14,061 nt of DNA from Clostridiales bacterium (GCA_012523875.1 JAAYSW010000007.1:1-14061); one strand, 5' to 3'. Shown: positions 1 to 7,784, numbered from the stretch's first letter. The notes: generated by a model from the sequence alone, not told the origin. Translations and numbers: made by a program.

Positions 1-84
1 ATTTTAAATATTCAATATTAATTATACGGTAATTAACTAGCAATGTCAAGCTAATATTTTATATAATTAGAACAATTAAATTGC

Positions 85-138
85 ATAAAAAGTGTAGATT
101 CGTTATTTTGCTAATGAATATAATTATACACTTTTTAT
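85..138. terminator. Long bidirectional terminator-like hairpin
   Basis: Outer arms at 85-96 and 127-138 are perfect 12-base complements (ATAAAAAGTGTA / TACACTTTTTAT). Inside them, 98-105 pairs with 112-119 over 8 bp with one G-U pair, leaving a short TTTTGC loop. T-rich sequence follows in both directions. It lies about 115 bases past the stop of the minus-strand sugar-nucleotide gene, so it is the likely end of that transcript. The rest of 1-253 is very AT-rich and I see no gene in it. Confidence 0.6.
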
Positions 139-253
139 TTATTGATATTTATTTAAAACTATACTCTTTTACTTACTATTATATTAATTTTATATATATC
201 CAAAAGTAGGAATAATATTATTTAAGCAATGGCATTGAAAATTTAGGGGTATA

Positions 254-2512
254 TCATCCATTTAATTTGCTCTTTATAATTTCTTCATATGAGCTACATA
301 GTTCTGAGGCTGTTTCTGAAGAAAAGCTTTCAGCATATAAAAATATGCTTTTTCCAGTCCTTGACGGGCGAATAAAAACTTCACCAGTTTCCCCCTTAAC
401 CCAAACTCCCTCATGCTCAAAATCGCAACTATCTGAAAAATCCTTTATAAAATCAAGGTTTTGATTTTTACAGCTTATAGAGCGAGAGGATGAAAAGGTT
501 TGTGGTAGGGATTCTACGGCATCCTTAAACTCAACATTCCTATCCGTTAGTATTTTTATAATATCAAGAGCAAGTATAATCCCATCATGTGGGAACTTTA
601 ATTTGCTAGCAAGCTTTCTAGCACCGTTATCGGAGGAGTTATCAGGGCAATCATAAAATCTATAAACCTTTCTGCCATATTGCTTAGCAATTTCATCAAT
701 TGTTTGGGAAAAGGAATAGGGGAGGGCAACATCTTGACCATGTTCAAAGAGATTTTGACAGCAAATGGCAACAAGTTTCTCATAGAACACAAAGCCTGTT
801 TCCTCACTGAATGCAGAAGCTTTTTTACCATCAGAAGATATTTGGAAAACAATTTTGTTATTGCTATCTGGGTTAGCCTTTACAAGCCTTTCAAAGAGAC
901 TTTTTATATATTTATTAGATGTACTTATACCGATATTCATATTCAGATTATTGGGGATTCGATTAACAAATTCTATCTCATAAAGTTTTCTCATCTGTTG
1001 TGCATCATAAATTTCACCAAAATTATCATAAGATGCCCTTAATACTGTGTTTCCACTTAATCCAGCCTCAATTGAGGATTCGCTTAATCTATCCAATGTA
1101 AGACCATCTTTTGAAATGAATTTTATTTTCGTAATGGAATCGGATTCAACATATACGCCTAAATCCTGCTTACATTCGGTTGTAAGAAATGCAAGTTCAC
1201 TTTCTATACATTCACCGAGAAGCATTGCATTTCCACCAGCAGATGCAATACCTGAACAAATAGCAGTAGCGATACAATGTGAGGTCTTACTATTGGATTT
1301 ATAACCGACTGCAACGTTCCTTCCAGCATTTACAAGGCTAAGCCCTGTTTTGATTGCTGTGTAAGCTGAAATTTCACCATTAGTTTCACCATAAATGCCA
1401 TCTTCACTAATATGCAATGCTTGCATATTACCATATCGGATATCGAAACTTACTACAGTGTTTCGTTCAATTTTTTTATTATTCCATACTCGAACACTAT
1501 CTTCAACAATTGCATTTTCACCAATAATAGCCGATTCACCAATAATACAATGTTCATTTATAATAGAGGAGTTAAGCAATGTAGCATTTCGGCATATTAT
1601 ACAATTAGTACATTCAACACGATCGCCTATATAAGCACCACTCATTATAATTGCCCCATAAAGCTTTACATTTTTACCTATAGTTACATTATCCCCGATA
1701 ATTGTACAATTATCAATAACAGAACCACTACCGATAGAAACATTTTTACCTATATATGCAGGGGGATTTATCTGTATATCTGAAGAGAATTCAAATAAAT
1801 CAGGTGAAACTATTCCACTAAGCATTTTATGTCCACCAAATTCAAAGGATGCCTTGGAAGTAAGAACATCCCTCTGGCATTTTAAAAGCTCTTTGACATT
1901 ATGAATACTGCACCAATACCCCTTATCATTAAAAGCAGAAATAGTGAAATCCTTAGCAGAAATTCTATGCTTAGTAGTATAAATTTGAAAGAAGGGGATA
2001 GTATTTTGGGATGGAATAATCCAAACACCTGTATTAGCGAGATTGCTATAAAATCTATTATTTGATTGTTTGCTTAACATGGACTCTACCTGCCCATCAT
2101 TATTAACAAGAAGGAGGTCTTTGCTTTGTGAAACATCAACAGTTTTTGTGATAATAGTTGCAAATGGCTTTTTGTATGCTTGATGATTTAATGCATCAAA
2201 TAGATTGAAATTAAATAGCATAATATCGCTGATAAAAACAATATCATCATCAAAATTAAAATTAGCAAGCTTATCTGAGGTTAAAAGACTTATTGTGAGG
2301 TTCTTGAATTTGTCTGATTTAAAAATTGAATTAAGAGCATCCTGATTATAATCACTTACAATATATGCGTGGGTGATATCATAATTATTAATTGAATCTA
2401 GAACATAGTGTATAGCGATACGACCACATATTGGTATCATAAATTTAGGCATTGTCCCTGTAATAGGCATTAAAGCATTTTCATTATTATCACAAAAAAT
2501 AACAGCCTTCAT
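254..2512 (-). CDS. Nucleotidyltransferase / beta-helix / phosphomannomutase-type fusion protein, probably catalytically degenerate
   Basis: This 752-residue protein has the architecture of the mannose-1-phosphate guanylyltransferase/phosphomannomutase fusion family. Residues 1-215 form a sugar-nucleotidyltransferase domain, seen in MKAVIF, PKFMIPI, ANTGVWI (159-165) and GYWCSIHNVKELL (198-210). Residues 250-345 are left-handed beta-helix hexapeptides such as IGKNVSIGSGSVI and IIGDNVTIG. Residues 370-752 resemble a phosphohexomutase. Key motifs are eroded. The N-terminal GGxGTRL-type loop reads CDNNENALMPIT. The region expected to hold the TASHNP phosphoserine reads VESDSITKIKF (455-465). The DGDR metal loop reads SSDGKKAS (559-566). 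The RPSGTEP phosphate loop reads RPSRTGK (715-721). The start has an AAAGGA ribosome site about 9 bases upstream. The gene lies 33 bases after the symporter stop and is probably co-transcribed with it. I infer a structural or regulatory protein rather than an enzyme; no gene symbol is justified. Confidence 0.8.
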   Translation of the reverse strand: MKAVIFCDNNENALMPITGTMPKFMIPICGRIAIHYVLDSINNYDITHAYIVSDYNQDALNSIFKSDKFKNLTISLLTSDKLANFNFDDDIVFISDIMLFNFNLFDALNHQAYKKPFATIITKTVDVSQSKDLLLVNNDGQVESMLSKQSNNRFYSNLANTGVWIIPSQNTIPFFQIYTTKHRISAKDFTISAFNDKGYWCSIHNVKELLKCQRDVLTSKASFEFGGHKMLSGIVSPDLFEFSSDIQINPPAYIGKNVSIGSGSVIDNCTIIGDNVTIGKNVKLYGAIIMSGAYIGDRVECTNCIICRNATLLNSSIINEHCIIGESAIIGENAIVEDSVRVWNNKKIERNTVVSFDIRYGNMQALHISEDGIYGETNGEISAYTAIKTGLSLVNAGRNVAVGYKSNSKTSHCIATAICSGIASAGGNAMLLGECIESELAFLTTECKQDLGVYVESDSITKIKFISKDGLTLDRLSESSIEAGLSGNTVLRASYDNFGEIYDAQQMRKLYEIEFVNRIPNNLNMNIGISTSNKYIKSLFERLVKANPDSNNKIVFQISSDGKKASAFSEETGFVFYEKLVAICCQNLFEHGQDVALPYSFSQTIDEIAKQYGRKVYRFYDCPDNSSDNGARKLASKLKFPHDGIILALDIIKILTDRNVEFKDAVESLPQTFSSSRSISCKNQNLDFIKDFSDSCDFEHEGVWVKGETGEVFIRPSRTGKSIFLYAESFSSETASELCSSYEEIIKSKLNG

Positions 2513-2545
2513 ATAAACATTCCTTTCACAAACAAATTGGAAACA

Positions 2546-3898
2546 TTAATTATAATTATTGTCCCTATCTTTGTGAATTATACGTTTATTAGGTATTTTA
2601 ATTTTATTGCTTAAGAGAAGGATTCCTACAAGATTTGGTATAGCCATAAATCCATTGAAAATATCTGAAATTGTCCATGCAATGGATATCTTTGATGTTG
2701 CACCAATTATAATTACAAAGATAAATACAAGCTTATAATATTTTATGCCTGATTCCCCAAATATAAATCGTATTGAGCTTTCCCCGCAATATGACCAACC
2801 AACTAATGTGGCAAAAGCAAAAAGAAGAATTGAAACTGTGATAAATATATCGGCATACTGTCCCAAGCCATTTTCAAAAGCCTTGATTACAAGGTCTACT
2901 CCGTCTAGATTTGACGAAGTGCTACCTGTTGTTAAAATAACCAAGGCAGTAAGTGTGCAACAGACTATTGTATCAATAAAAACTTCAAAAATGCTCCACA
3001 TTCCTTGCAATTCAGGGCTTTTTGTATCACTTGCTGAATGGAGTAGGGCAGAACTCCCCAGTCCTGCCTCATTAGAAAAAACGCCTCTGCGTAAGCCAAT
3101 ATTAATGGCCCTTTTTACCATGGCACCACTTATCCCACCACCAATAGCTGAAATACCAAAAGCTTCATTAAATATAAGTGAGAATGTTTTGGGAATGTTT
3201 TTGTAATTGATTAAGACTATAATAACTGATGCTAATATGTATAAAACCGATAGCAGCGGAATAAGCATTTGAGTGATACTTCCGATGCGTTTAATTCCAC
3301 CAATAATTATTATACCGACTAAGATAGCGACTACAATTCCAGTTACTAGAGGGGATATGTTAAAGGTTGAGGACATTGCAGATGAAATTGAATTAGCTTG
3401 GGCCATATTTCCCATTCCAAAAGAAGCTAATATACAGAATATAGCAAAGACTACAGCAAGCCACCGACAGCCTAAACCCCTATCGAGATAGGCGAGTGGC
3501 CCCCCAATCCATTGGTTTTTCTCATTTTTATATCGGTATATAGTACCAAGTACATTTTCAGCATAAATTACAGCCATGCCAAAAAAAGCAGATAACCACA
3601 TCCAAAATATTGCACCTGCACCACCGATACTGATTGCAGTCGCAACACCTATAATATTTCCTGTTCCCATTGTTGCTGCAAGTGCCGTTGAAAGGGCTTG
3701 GAATTGAGAAATACTATGCTTGTCATTAGAACGTGTTGTGCTTTTGTCCTTGAAAATTGAAAGGAAAGTATTTTTAAGGATTAACTTAAAGTGAGTCAAC
3801 TGAAAAAGTTTAATTCTTAGTGTAAAATAGAGACCTGTGCAAAGAATTAAAAAAATCATGCCACTTCCCCAAACGATATTATTAAGATTTTCAATCAT
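2546..3898 (-). CDS. Sodium/alanine (AGCS-family) amino acid symporter
   Basis: This integral membrane transporter is expected to bring in alanine or glycine with sodium or protons. The family signature is clear: FQALSTALAATMGTGNIIGV at 66-85, then GGAGAIFWMW (92-101, usually GGPGAIFWMW), and VFSNEAGLGSSALLHSA at 273-289. There are about ten hydrophobic segments, and the 450-residue length is normal. I chose the ATG at 3896-3898 because a GGAGG lies 11 bases upstream and the family typically begins close to this ENLNNIVWG sequence. The in-frame ATG at 3922 has no ribosome site, and starting there would add eight residues. The gene is divergent from the ydbS-like gene, with a very short shared promoter region in which I find no convincing minus-strand promoter. 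It is followed 33 bases later by the sugar-nucleotide fusion gene. The exact amino acid substrate cannot be read from the sequence. Confidence 0.92.
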   Translation of the reverse strand: MIENLNNIVWGSGMIFLILCTGLYFTLRIKLFQLTHFKLILKNTFLSIFKDKSTTRSNDKHSISQFQALSTALAATMGTGNIIGVATAISIGGAGAIFWMWLSAFFGMAVIYAENVLGTIYRYKNEKNQWIGGPLAYLDRGLGCRWLAVVFAIFCILASFGMGNMAQANSISSAMSSTFNISPLVTGIVVAILVGIIIIGGIKRIGSITQMLIPLLSVLYILASVIIVLINYKNIPKTFSLIFNEAFGISAIGGGISGAMVKRAINIGLRRGVFSNEAGLGSSALLHSASDTKSPELQGMWSIFEVFIDTIVCCTLTALVILTTGSTSSNLDGVDLVIKAFENGLGQYADIFITVSILLFAFATLVGWSYCGESSIRFIFGESGIKYYKLVFIFVIIIGATSKISIAWTISDIFNGFMAIPNLVGILLLSNKIKIPNKRIIHKDRDNNYN

Positions 3899-3932
3899 AT
3901 TAAATAAATCCTCCGTATCCATATGTATATTC

Positions 3933-3962
3933 TTGTATTCTATTTTAGTTTTATGTTATAAT
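3933..3962 (+). promoter_or_regulatory. Sigma-A promoter with extended -10 for ydbS-like gene
   Basis: A perfect TATAAT at 3957-3962 is preceded by TGT, forming an extended -10 element. A weak -35 (TTGTAT, 3933-3938) lies 18 bases upstream. The predicted transcript starts just before the ribosome site, giving a very short leader. Confidence 0.55.
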
Positions 3963-3981
3963 AATTTAAGAGGTGTTAAAG

Positions 3982-4419
3982 ATGAAGAGATATTATGCAG
4001 ATAGAACAGGTTTAAATGTACTTCGGTTACTCATATTTGCAATAACAGCAATGGTAATATTCCTAGCATATCGTTACCTGTCCTTTATACCTATCTTTAT
4101 GTGGATTATAATGCTTGTATTCTTTACAATATGTTTTTTTATTACTATTATATATCTTCCGCTATATTTTAAAAGCGTGAATTATTATATAACTGGAAGA
4201 AAGATAATTAAACATAGTGGATTTTTTTATAAAACTAATCAGGTTATGAGGTTTGATTCAATTAAATATACAACAGTGATATCAACGCTGTTTTCTAAGA
4301 AAACAGGGTTTAATTTTGTTATGCTAAATGCTTTTGGGGGAAGGATGATACTTACCTTTTTAAAGCAAAGGGATTTGGAGGAAATCTTGTTGGAAATACA
4401 ACTTTATAAACAAAAATAG
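3982..4419 (+). CDS. YdbS-like bacterial PH-domain membrane protein
   Basis: This 145-residue protein has two membrane helices at about 12-32 and 35-62. A soluble bPH2 (DUF304-type) domain follows from about 63 to the end, including YYITGRKIIKHSGFFYKTNQ and the closing strand GGRMILTFLK. Length and layout match B. subtilis YdbS, whose partner YdbT is normally the next gene; a YdbT-like protein is indeed encoded downstream. In B. subtilis, ydbST belongs to the sigma-W envelope-stress regulon and contributes to resistance against antimicrobials from other bacilli; transferring that role here is inference. The ATG at 3982 has AAGAGGTG ending six bases upstream. The in-frame GTG at 3973 overlaps that ribosome site and is rejected. 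The stop codon lies inside a hairpin stem. Confidence 0.82.
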   Translation: MKRYYADRTGLNVLRLLIFAITAMVIFLAYRYLSFIPIFMWIIMLVFFTICFFITIIYLPLYFKSVNYYITGRKIIKHSGFFYKTNQVMRFDSIKYTTVISTLFSKKTGFNFVMLNAFGGRMILTFLKQRDLEEILLEIQLYKQK

Positions 4420-4441
4420 CATTGCTAAATAGCGATGCTAT
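4416..4441. terminator. Perfect 11-bp hairpin at end of ydbS-like gene
   Basis: Positions 4416-4426 pair with 4431-4441 across an AAAT loop, with one G-U pair. The ydbS-like stop codon is within the 5' arm. On the plus strand no T run follows, so it is not a canonical terminator in the gene's direction. On the minus strand it is followed by TTTTTG and is a good intrinsic terminator. It may protect the 3' end of the ydbS-like message or block antisense reading. Confidence 0.5.
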
Positions 4442-4470
4442 GATAATTAGTCATAATCCATACCTAAGTA

Positions 4471-4499
4471 TTGGAAAATATATGGTATTAAATTATAAT
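4471..4499 (+). promoter_or_regulatory. Promoter for the YdbT-like gene
   Basis: TTGGAA (4471-4476) and a perfect TATAAT (4494-4499) are separated by 17 bases. Transcription from about 4506 would give a leader of roughly 100 bases before the TTG start at 4604. A second -10-like TATACT at 4572-4577 has no convincing -35. Confidence 0.5.
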
Positions 4500-4603
4500 A
4501 GGTGATACATTAACCTAATACGCTGCATTGGTAACTGCTAGCCGATTATGAGAAAGGGCGAAATTTGGGCTTATACTATAAAATTATTAAATGAGGTGTT
4601 ATT

Positions 4604-6055
4604 TTGTATTATCAGCATCCATATAAAATACTACAATATTCTGCTAAAAACCTTTGGTTGCTGATATTCCCATTATTGAGGGGACTTATAGCATTAAGGC
4701 TTGATATTAATGAGCTTTACCTATGGCTTAAAGGTGCATGGTTTGATATACTTATTGTTATTGCAATATTAGCTACAGGTTATATTAGATGGAGATGCAG
4801 TTATTTTACAATAGGAAAAGATAGTATAATGCATCAGAAGGGCGTTTTTTTAAGAACAAAAATAACGATACCATTTAGTGAAATCTCTACCGTATCCGCT
4901 GAACGAAAACTTTTATACCTGTTTATACAAGCGGCAGATGTGTCTATTGATACAGATGGTTCAGGCTATTCAAGGGCAGACTTAAAGCTTTTAGTTAAAT
5001 ATAGTGACCTTAATGAGATGGAAGAAAAAATAAATATAATGAATAAAAAGGGGGGCATGAAGTATAGTTACAAGCCGAACTGGTGGACGATGATTTTCTT
5101 TTCAGTTATATTTTCTAGTAGTCTTTCGGGGGCTGTTTATATTGCTACAGTTTTTTTCCAATTTGGCAAGATAATAGAGGAGATAATAGACAGGAAATTA
5201 ACGGATACACTTAATGAAGTAACGAATGAGGTTGCGGCAATACTTTTACTGAAAATTCCCCCGATTGCAATAGGAATAGCTTTGTTAGTGCTTTTAAGTT
5301 GGGTTTTATCTTTCATTAGAAATATTTTCAGATATGTAAGATTTAAAATAGAAAAGGATAAATCTAGCACTAAGATTAAAATGGGAATAATAAGCAAGTA
5401 TTTTTATTATCTTTCTTTAGAAAAGATTAATTATATTGATTTAAGACAGAACTTAGTGATGAAGTTGTTTAATGTAATGACTGTGAATATAAACTGTTCT
5501 GGTTATGGGAATGAAAAGAATGAGATACCAGTATTTGTGCCAATAATGCATAAAAAGCAAGTATCAAATATTTTAAAAATCTTTATAGAGGATATAAAAC
5601 TACACAAATCACTGATAAAACCCAAAAGGACTTCATTTTTTAGGTATATATGGATACCATTATTCTTTATTATAATCACATTTCTTGCAAGTTTACTAAT
5701 GTATACACTATTCCCAGAGATAAGTGGAATAATAAAGTTCGCATTAATTATGGCAGAAATCCCCCTAGTTTGGCTATTGATTGTAAAGTTTGCATCAGTA
5801 TTCACTACTGGCTTTTCAGTTGAAAATGACCAGCTTTGTATTTGCTATTGCAAGATGTATGCTTATCATACGGTTATTGCCAAAAGAGATAAGATTGCTA
5901 AAATAAAAATTAGACAAAGCATCTGGCAACGATATTTTAATAAATGCGATGTGATATTTTACCTAAACTCAAAGATTTCTAAAAGGCATATCATAAAAAC
6001 ACTTTCTTTTTCAGAAGTTGAAAAAAGCCTCGGTTATAAATATATTAATAATTAA
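4604..6055 (+). CDS. YdbT-like multi-bPH2-domain membrane protein
   Basis: This 483-residue protein has paired membrane segments alternating with bacterial PH-like domains, as in B. subtilis YdbT (about 490 residues). Helices lie at about 16-33 and 45-63, then PH domain 1 at about 64-145. Helices follow at about 160-187 and 211-243, then PH domain 2 at about 246-328. Two more helices lie at about 345-370 and 376-400, then PH domain 3 at about 402-475. Repeated features include VFLRTKITIPFSEISTV (81-97) and YFYYLSLEKINYIDLRQNLV (266-285). It probably works with the YdbS-like protein encoded upstream; the biochemical activity is unknown. The start is TTG, set by GAGGTG ending five bases upstream, with no usable in-frame ATG or GTG nearby. 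Unlike the usual tight ydbS-ydbT arrangement, about 180 bases separate the two genes here. Confidence 0.82.
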   Translation: MYYQHPYKILQYSAKNLWLLIFPLLRGLIALRLDINELYLWLKGAWFDILIVIAILATGYIRWRCSYFTIGKDSIMHQKGVFLRTKITIPFSEISTVSAERKLLYLFIQAADVSIDTDGSGYSRADLKLLVKYSDLNEMEEKINIMNKKGGMKYSYKPNWWTMIFFSVIFSSSLSGAVYIATVFFQFGKIIEEIIDRKLTDTLNEVTNEVAAILLLKIPPIAIGIALLVLLSWVLSFIRNIFRYVRFKIEKDKSSTKIKMGIISKYFYYLSLEKINYIDLRQNLVMKLFNVMTVNINCSGYGNEKNEIPVFVPIMHKKQVSNILKIFIEDIKLHKSLIKPKRTSFFRYIWIPLFFIIITFLASLLMYTLFPEISGIIKFALIMAEIPLVWLLIVKFASVFTTGFSVENDQLCICYCKMYAYHTVIAKRDKIAKIKIRQSIWQRYFNKCDVIFYLNSKISKRHIIKTLSFSEVEKSLGYKYINN

Positions 6056-6093
6056 ATTATATATGCTAATATAATAAAACAGAGGGAGAAATC

Positions 6094-6320
6094 ATGAACC
6101 CATGTAAGTTAATATTTAAATAGTTATTGCCTTTATATTGTATTTTGAAGAATACGAATTACAGTTTAATAAAGAGTCAAAAGGATGTGTTTTAGTTGTT
6201 ATCAATAGTGAAAACGATAAAAAAATTATAATTCCATTATCAATTAAAATCCATAGATACAGTACAAGTATGGTTAGTCCTAATAGATGGCAGGGGAAAT
6301 TATTCCCTATTCAAGAATAA
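6094..6320 (+). pseudogene. Small membrane-protein gene, apparently broken by a one-base loss
   Basis: A strong ribosome site (GAGGGAG) sits five bases before the ATG at 6094, but this frame reads MNPCKLIFK and stops at 6121-6123. The overlapping frame is open from 6120 to the TAA at 6318-6320 and has no start codon with a ribosome site of its own. Adding one A to the AAA at 6118-6120 joins the two into a 75-residue protein. It would begin with a hydrophobic segment crossing the junction (CKLIFK + IVIAFILYF), followed by a charged domain containing VLVVINSENDKKIIIPLSIK. This suggests a genuine small membrane protein interrupted by contraction of a short A run, a sequencing error, or slippage. 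The 3' end overlaps the convergent dtd gene by 14 bases. I do not recognise the family. Confidence 0.45.
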
Positions 6321-6741
6321 CAGTAAAGGGTCCATCGTTAATTAGCTCAACTTTCATATCAGCACCGAAAACTCCTTTTTTTACTATTGGTGTATATTTC
6401 TTACATTCTTCTATAAATAGCTCATAAAGTTCCTCGGCAAGTTTTGGATTGCCAGCCATAATAAAGTTGGGTCTATTTCCTTTTCTGCAATCTGCATAGA
6501 GTGTAAATTGAGATACAATTAAAACACTACCATTTACATCCTTTAGGGAAAGATTAATTTTATCATTCTCATCTGAAAATATTCTAAGGTTAATCATTTT
6601 TCTAACTAAAAAGGGGATATCTTCTTTCGTATCGTCTTGTCCAACCCCTAAAAGCACAAGATACCCTTTATCAATTTTTCCGACAATCTCATTATCCACA
6701 GTTACGCTTGCCTTTTGCACTCTTTGCAAAACTATTTTCAT
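6307..6741 (-). CDS. dtd: D-aminoacyl-tRNA deacylase
   Basis: This 144-residue protein hydrolyses D-amino acids (such as D-tyrosine) and misattached glycine from tRNA in the cytoplasm, preventing them from reaching the ribosome. It is recognised throughout: MKIVLQRVQKASVTVDNEIVG at the start, the catalytic-site motif SQFTLYAD (77-84, Thr80), RPNF (90-93), FGADM (125-129) and the second signature NDGPFT (135-140, usually GPVT). Its length equals the family norm of about 145. The ATG at 6739-6741 has a GGAGGAG ribosome site about seven bases upstream. In many Bacillota dtd follows the stringent-response gene relA; here it stands alone, with its own promoter divergent from the coiled-coil membrane protein and its 3' end overlapping the small broken ORF. 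Confidence 0.95.
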   Translation of the reverse strand: MKIVLQRVQKASVTVDNEIVGKIDKGYLVLLGVGQDDTKEDIPFLVRKMINLRIFSDENDKINLSLKDVNGSVLIVSQFTLYADCRKGNRPNFIMAGNPKLAEELYELFIEECKKYTPIVKKGVFGADMKVELINDGPFTVILE

Positions 6742-6777
6742 ATTAAAACTCCTCCATTTAGATATGGTATTTTTCTT

Positions 6778-6807
6778 ATTATATCATAACCTATTTAATT
6801 TGTACAA
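6778..6807 (-). promoter_or_regulatory. dtd promoter (extended -10)
   Basis: Read on the minus strand, a perfect TATAAT (6778-6783) is preceded by TGA, forming an extended -10. A partial -35 TTGTAC (6802-6807) lies 18 bases away. The -35 is within the palindrome TTTGTACAAA. Confidence 0.55.
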
Positions 6808-6821
6808 AGATTTTAAATGAA

Positions 6822-6850
6822 TTGAAAAGATGCTTTTTTTATGCTATACT
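6822..6850 (+). promoter_or_regulatory. Promoter of the coiled-coil membrane protein gene
   Basis: TTGAAA (6822-6827), a 17-base spacer and TATACT (6845-6850) preceded by TGC make a strong sigma-A promoter. It decides the start of the next gene: translation cannot begin at the TTG at 6822, because that codon is part of the -35, so the ATG at 6897 is used. Confidence 0.7.
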
Positions 6851-6896
6851 GAATAATATTATTGATACTAGAGAAGTTGTTGAAAGAAGTGGATTT

Positions 6897-7784
6897 ATGA
6901 AAGCAAAAAGATATAAAAAAAATAAGAATAAGCCTAAAGCATTTGATGAAATAAAAGCAAAGGAAAGCCTTGAGAAAAGGCGAGTTGAATCGGAGGCTGC
7001 ACGTATCAAAGCTGAAATAGAGGATAAAAAGCGAGAAGAATATGTGAAGAGGCTGAATGAGGAAAGGATAGCTCTACTTAAGGCAAAGCATGATGGTGGC
7101 GATTTAGGCGAAATAATAAGTGAGGAAATAGTTGAAAAAAAACTCACAGTCAAAGAAAGGATATCAAGCTTTATCTATCTTAATAAGTGGTGGTTGGGTA
7201 TTGCAAGCTTTTGTGCATTTGTACTTGGTTTCATTACCTTTGATTTATTGACTAAAGAAAAGCCCGATTTAACTATTCTACTTCTAACGAATGAGATTGG
7301 TTTTTATTCTAAATCCACAGAAATATCAGAGCTTTTTGGTGAGTACGTTGGCGATGTGAATGGTGATGGGAAAGTTATTGTTAATATCCACTATATCCCT
7401 ATTAGCGGCGAGGATGATGATGACTCAACGGAGATGCAAGCAGACCCCTATATGCTTAACCAGCATAGGCTTAATTCTGAGATACAAACAGGAATGGGTG
7501 TAATTGTGATTGCAGATTCCTGTTCCGATGAGCAACTTGATCCAGAAAACAATTTATTGAATTTGAGCGAATTGTTCCCTGAAAATAAACATATAGATAA
7601 ATATGGGTTCTATATAAAAAATACCGAGTTCACAAAGATAATAAGATGTGATGATGATATTAATAATGATGTTTACATTGGTATTAGGGAACCCAAAGCA
7701 GGAATATCAAGTGAAAAAAAGGTGAGGGATAATTTTGAAATAGCATATCCTGTGTTGGAAAAATTAATTGAAGATATCTCTTGA
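6897..7784 (+). CDS. Single-pass membrane protein with basic coiled coil and DxNxDG loop, function unknown
   Basis: I do not recognise a characterised family. The 295-residue protein starts with a lysine-rich stretch (MKAKRYKKNKNK), followed by a highly charged, probably coiled-coil helix at about 15-66. One membrane helix lies at about 97-118 (WWLGIASFCAFVLGFITFDLL), then an acidic domain outside the cell. That domain includes DVNGDGKV at 153-160, which has the spacing of an EF-hand or dockerin-type calcium loop, and the acidic run GEDDDDSTE. There is no N-terminal signal peptide, so the basic N-terminus should be cytoplasmic and the C-terminal domain external. The ATG at 6897 is chosen over an upstream TTG because the promoter lies between them; its ribosome site (AAGTGGA) is modest. 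It is transcribed alone, divergent from dtd. Confidence 0.7.
   Translation: MKAKRYKKNKNKPKAFDEIKAKESLEKRRVESEAARIKAEIEDKKREEYVKRLNEERIALLKAKHDGGDLGEIISEEIVEKKLTVKERISSFIYLNKWWLGIASFCAFVLGFITFDLLTKEKPDLTILLLTNEIGFYSKSTEISELFGEYVGDVNGDGKVIVNIHYIPISGEDDDDSTEMQADPYMLNQHRLNSEIQTGMGVIVIADSCSDEQLDPENNLLNLSELFPENKHIDKYGFYIKNTEFTKIIRCDDDINNDVYIGIREPKAGISSEKKVRDNFEIAYPVLEKLIEDIS

Noticed and set aside
267..1783. Several plus-strand open frames opposite the sugar-nucleotide fusion gene
   Set aside because: They lack ribosome sites and protein-like composition, and lie entirely antisense to a well-recognised gene.
4500..4603. Possible T-box or known riboswitch in the leader of the YdbT-like gene
   Set aside because: No T-box sequence (GGTGG-type), no terminator before the gene, and no match to riboswitch cores I know. 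Only weak 5-6 bp stems can be drawn.
6293..6308. Hairpin GGGAA/TTCCC at the dtd end as a terminator
   Set aside because: The stem is only five to six base pairs and no T run follows on either strand.
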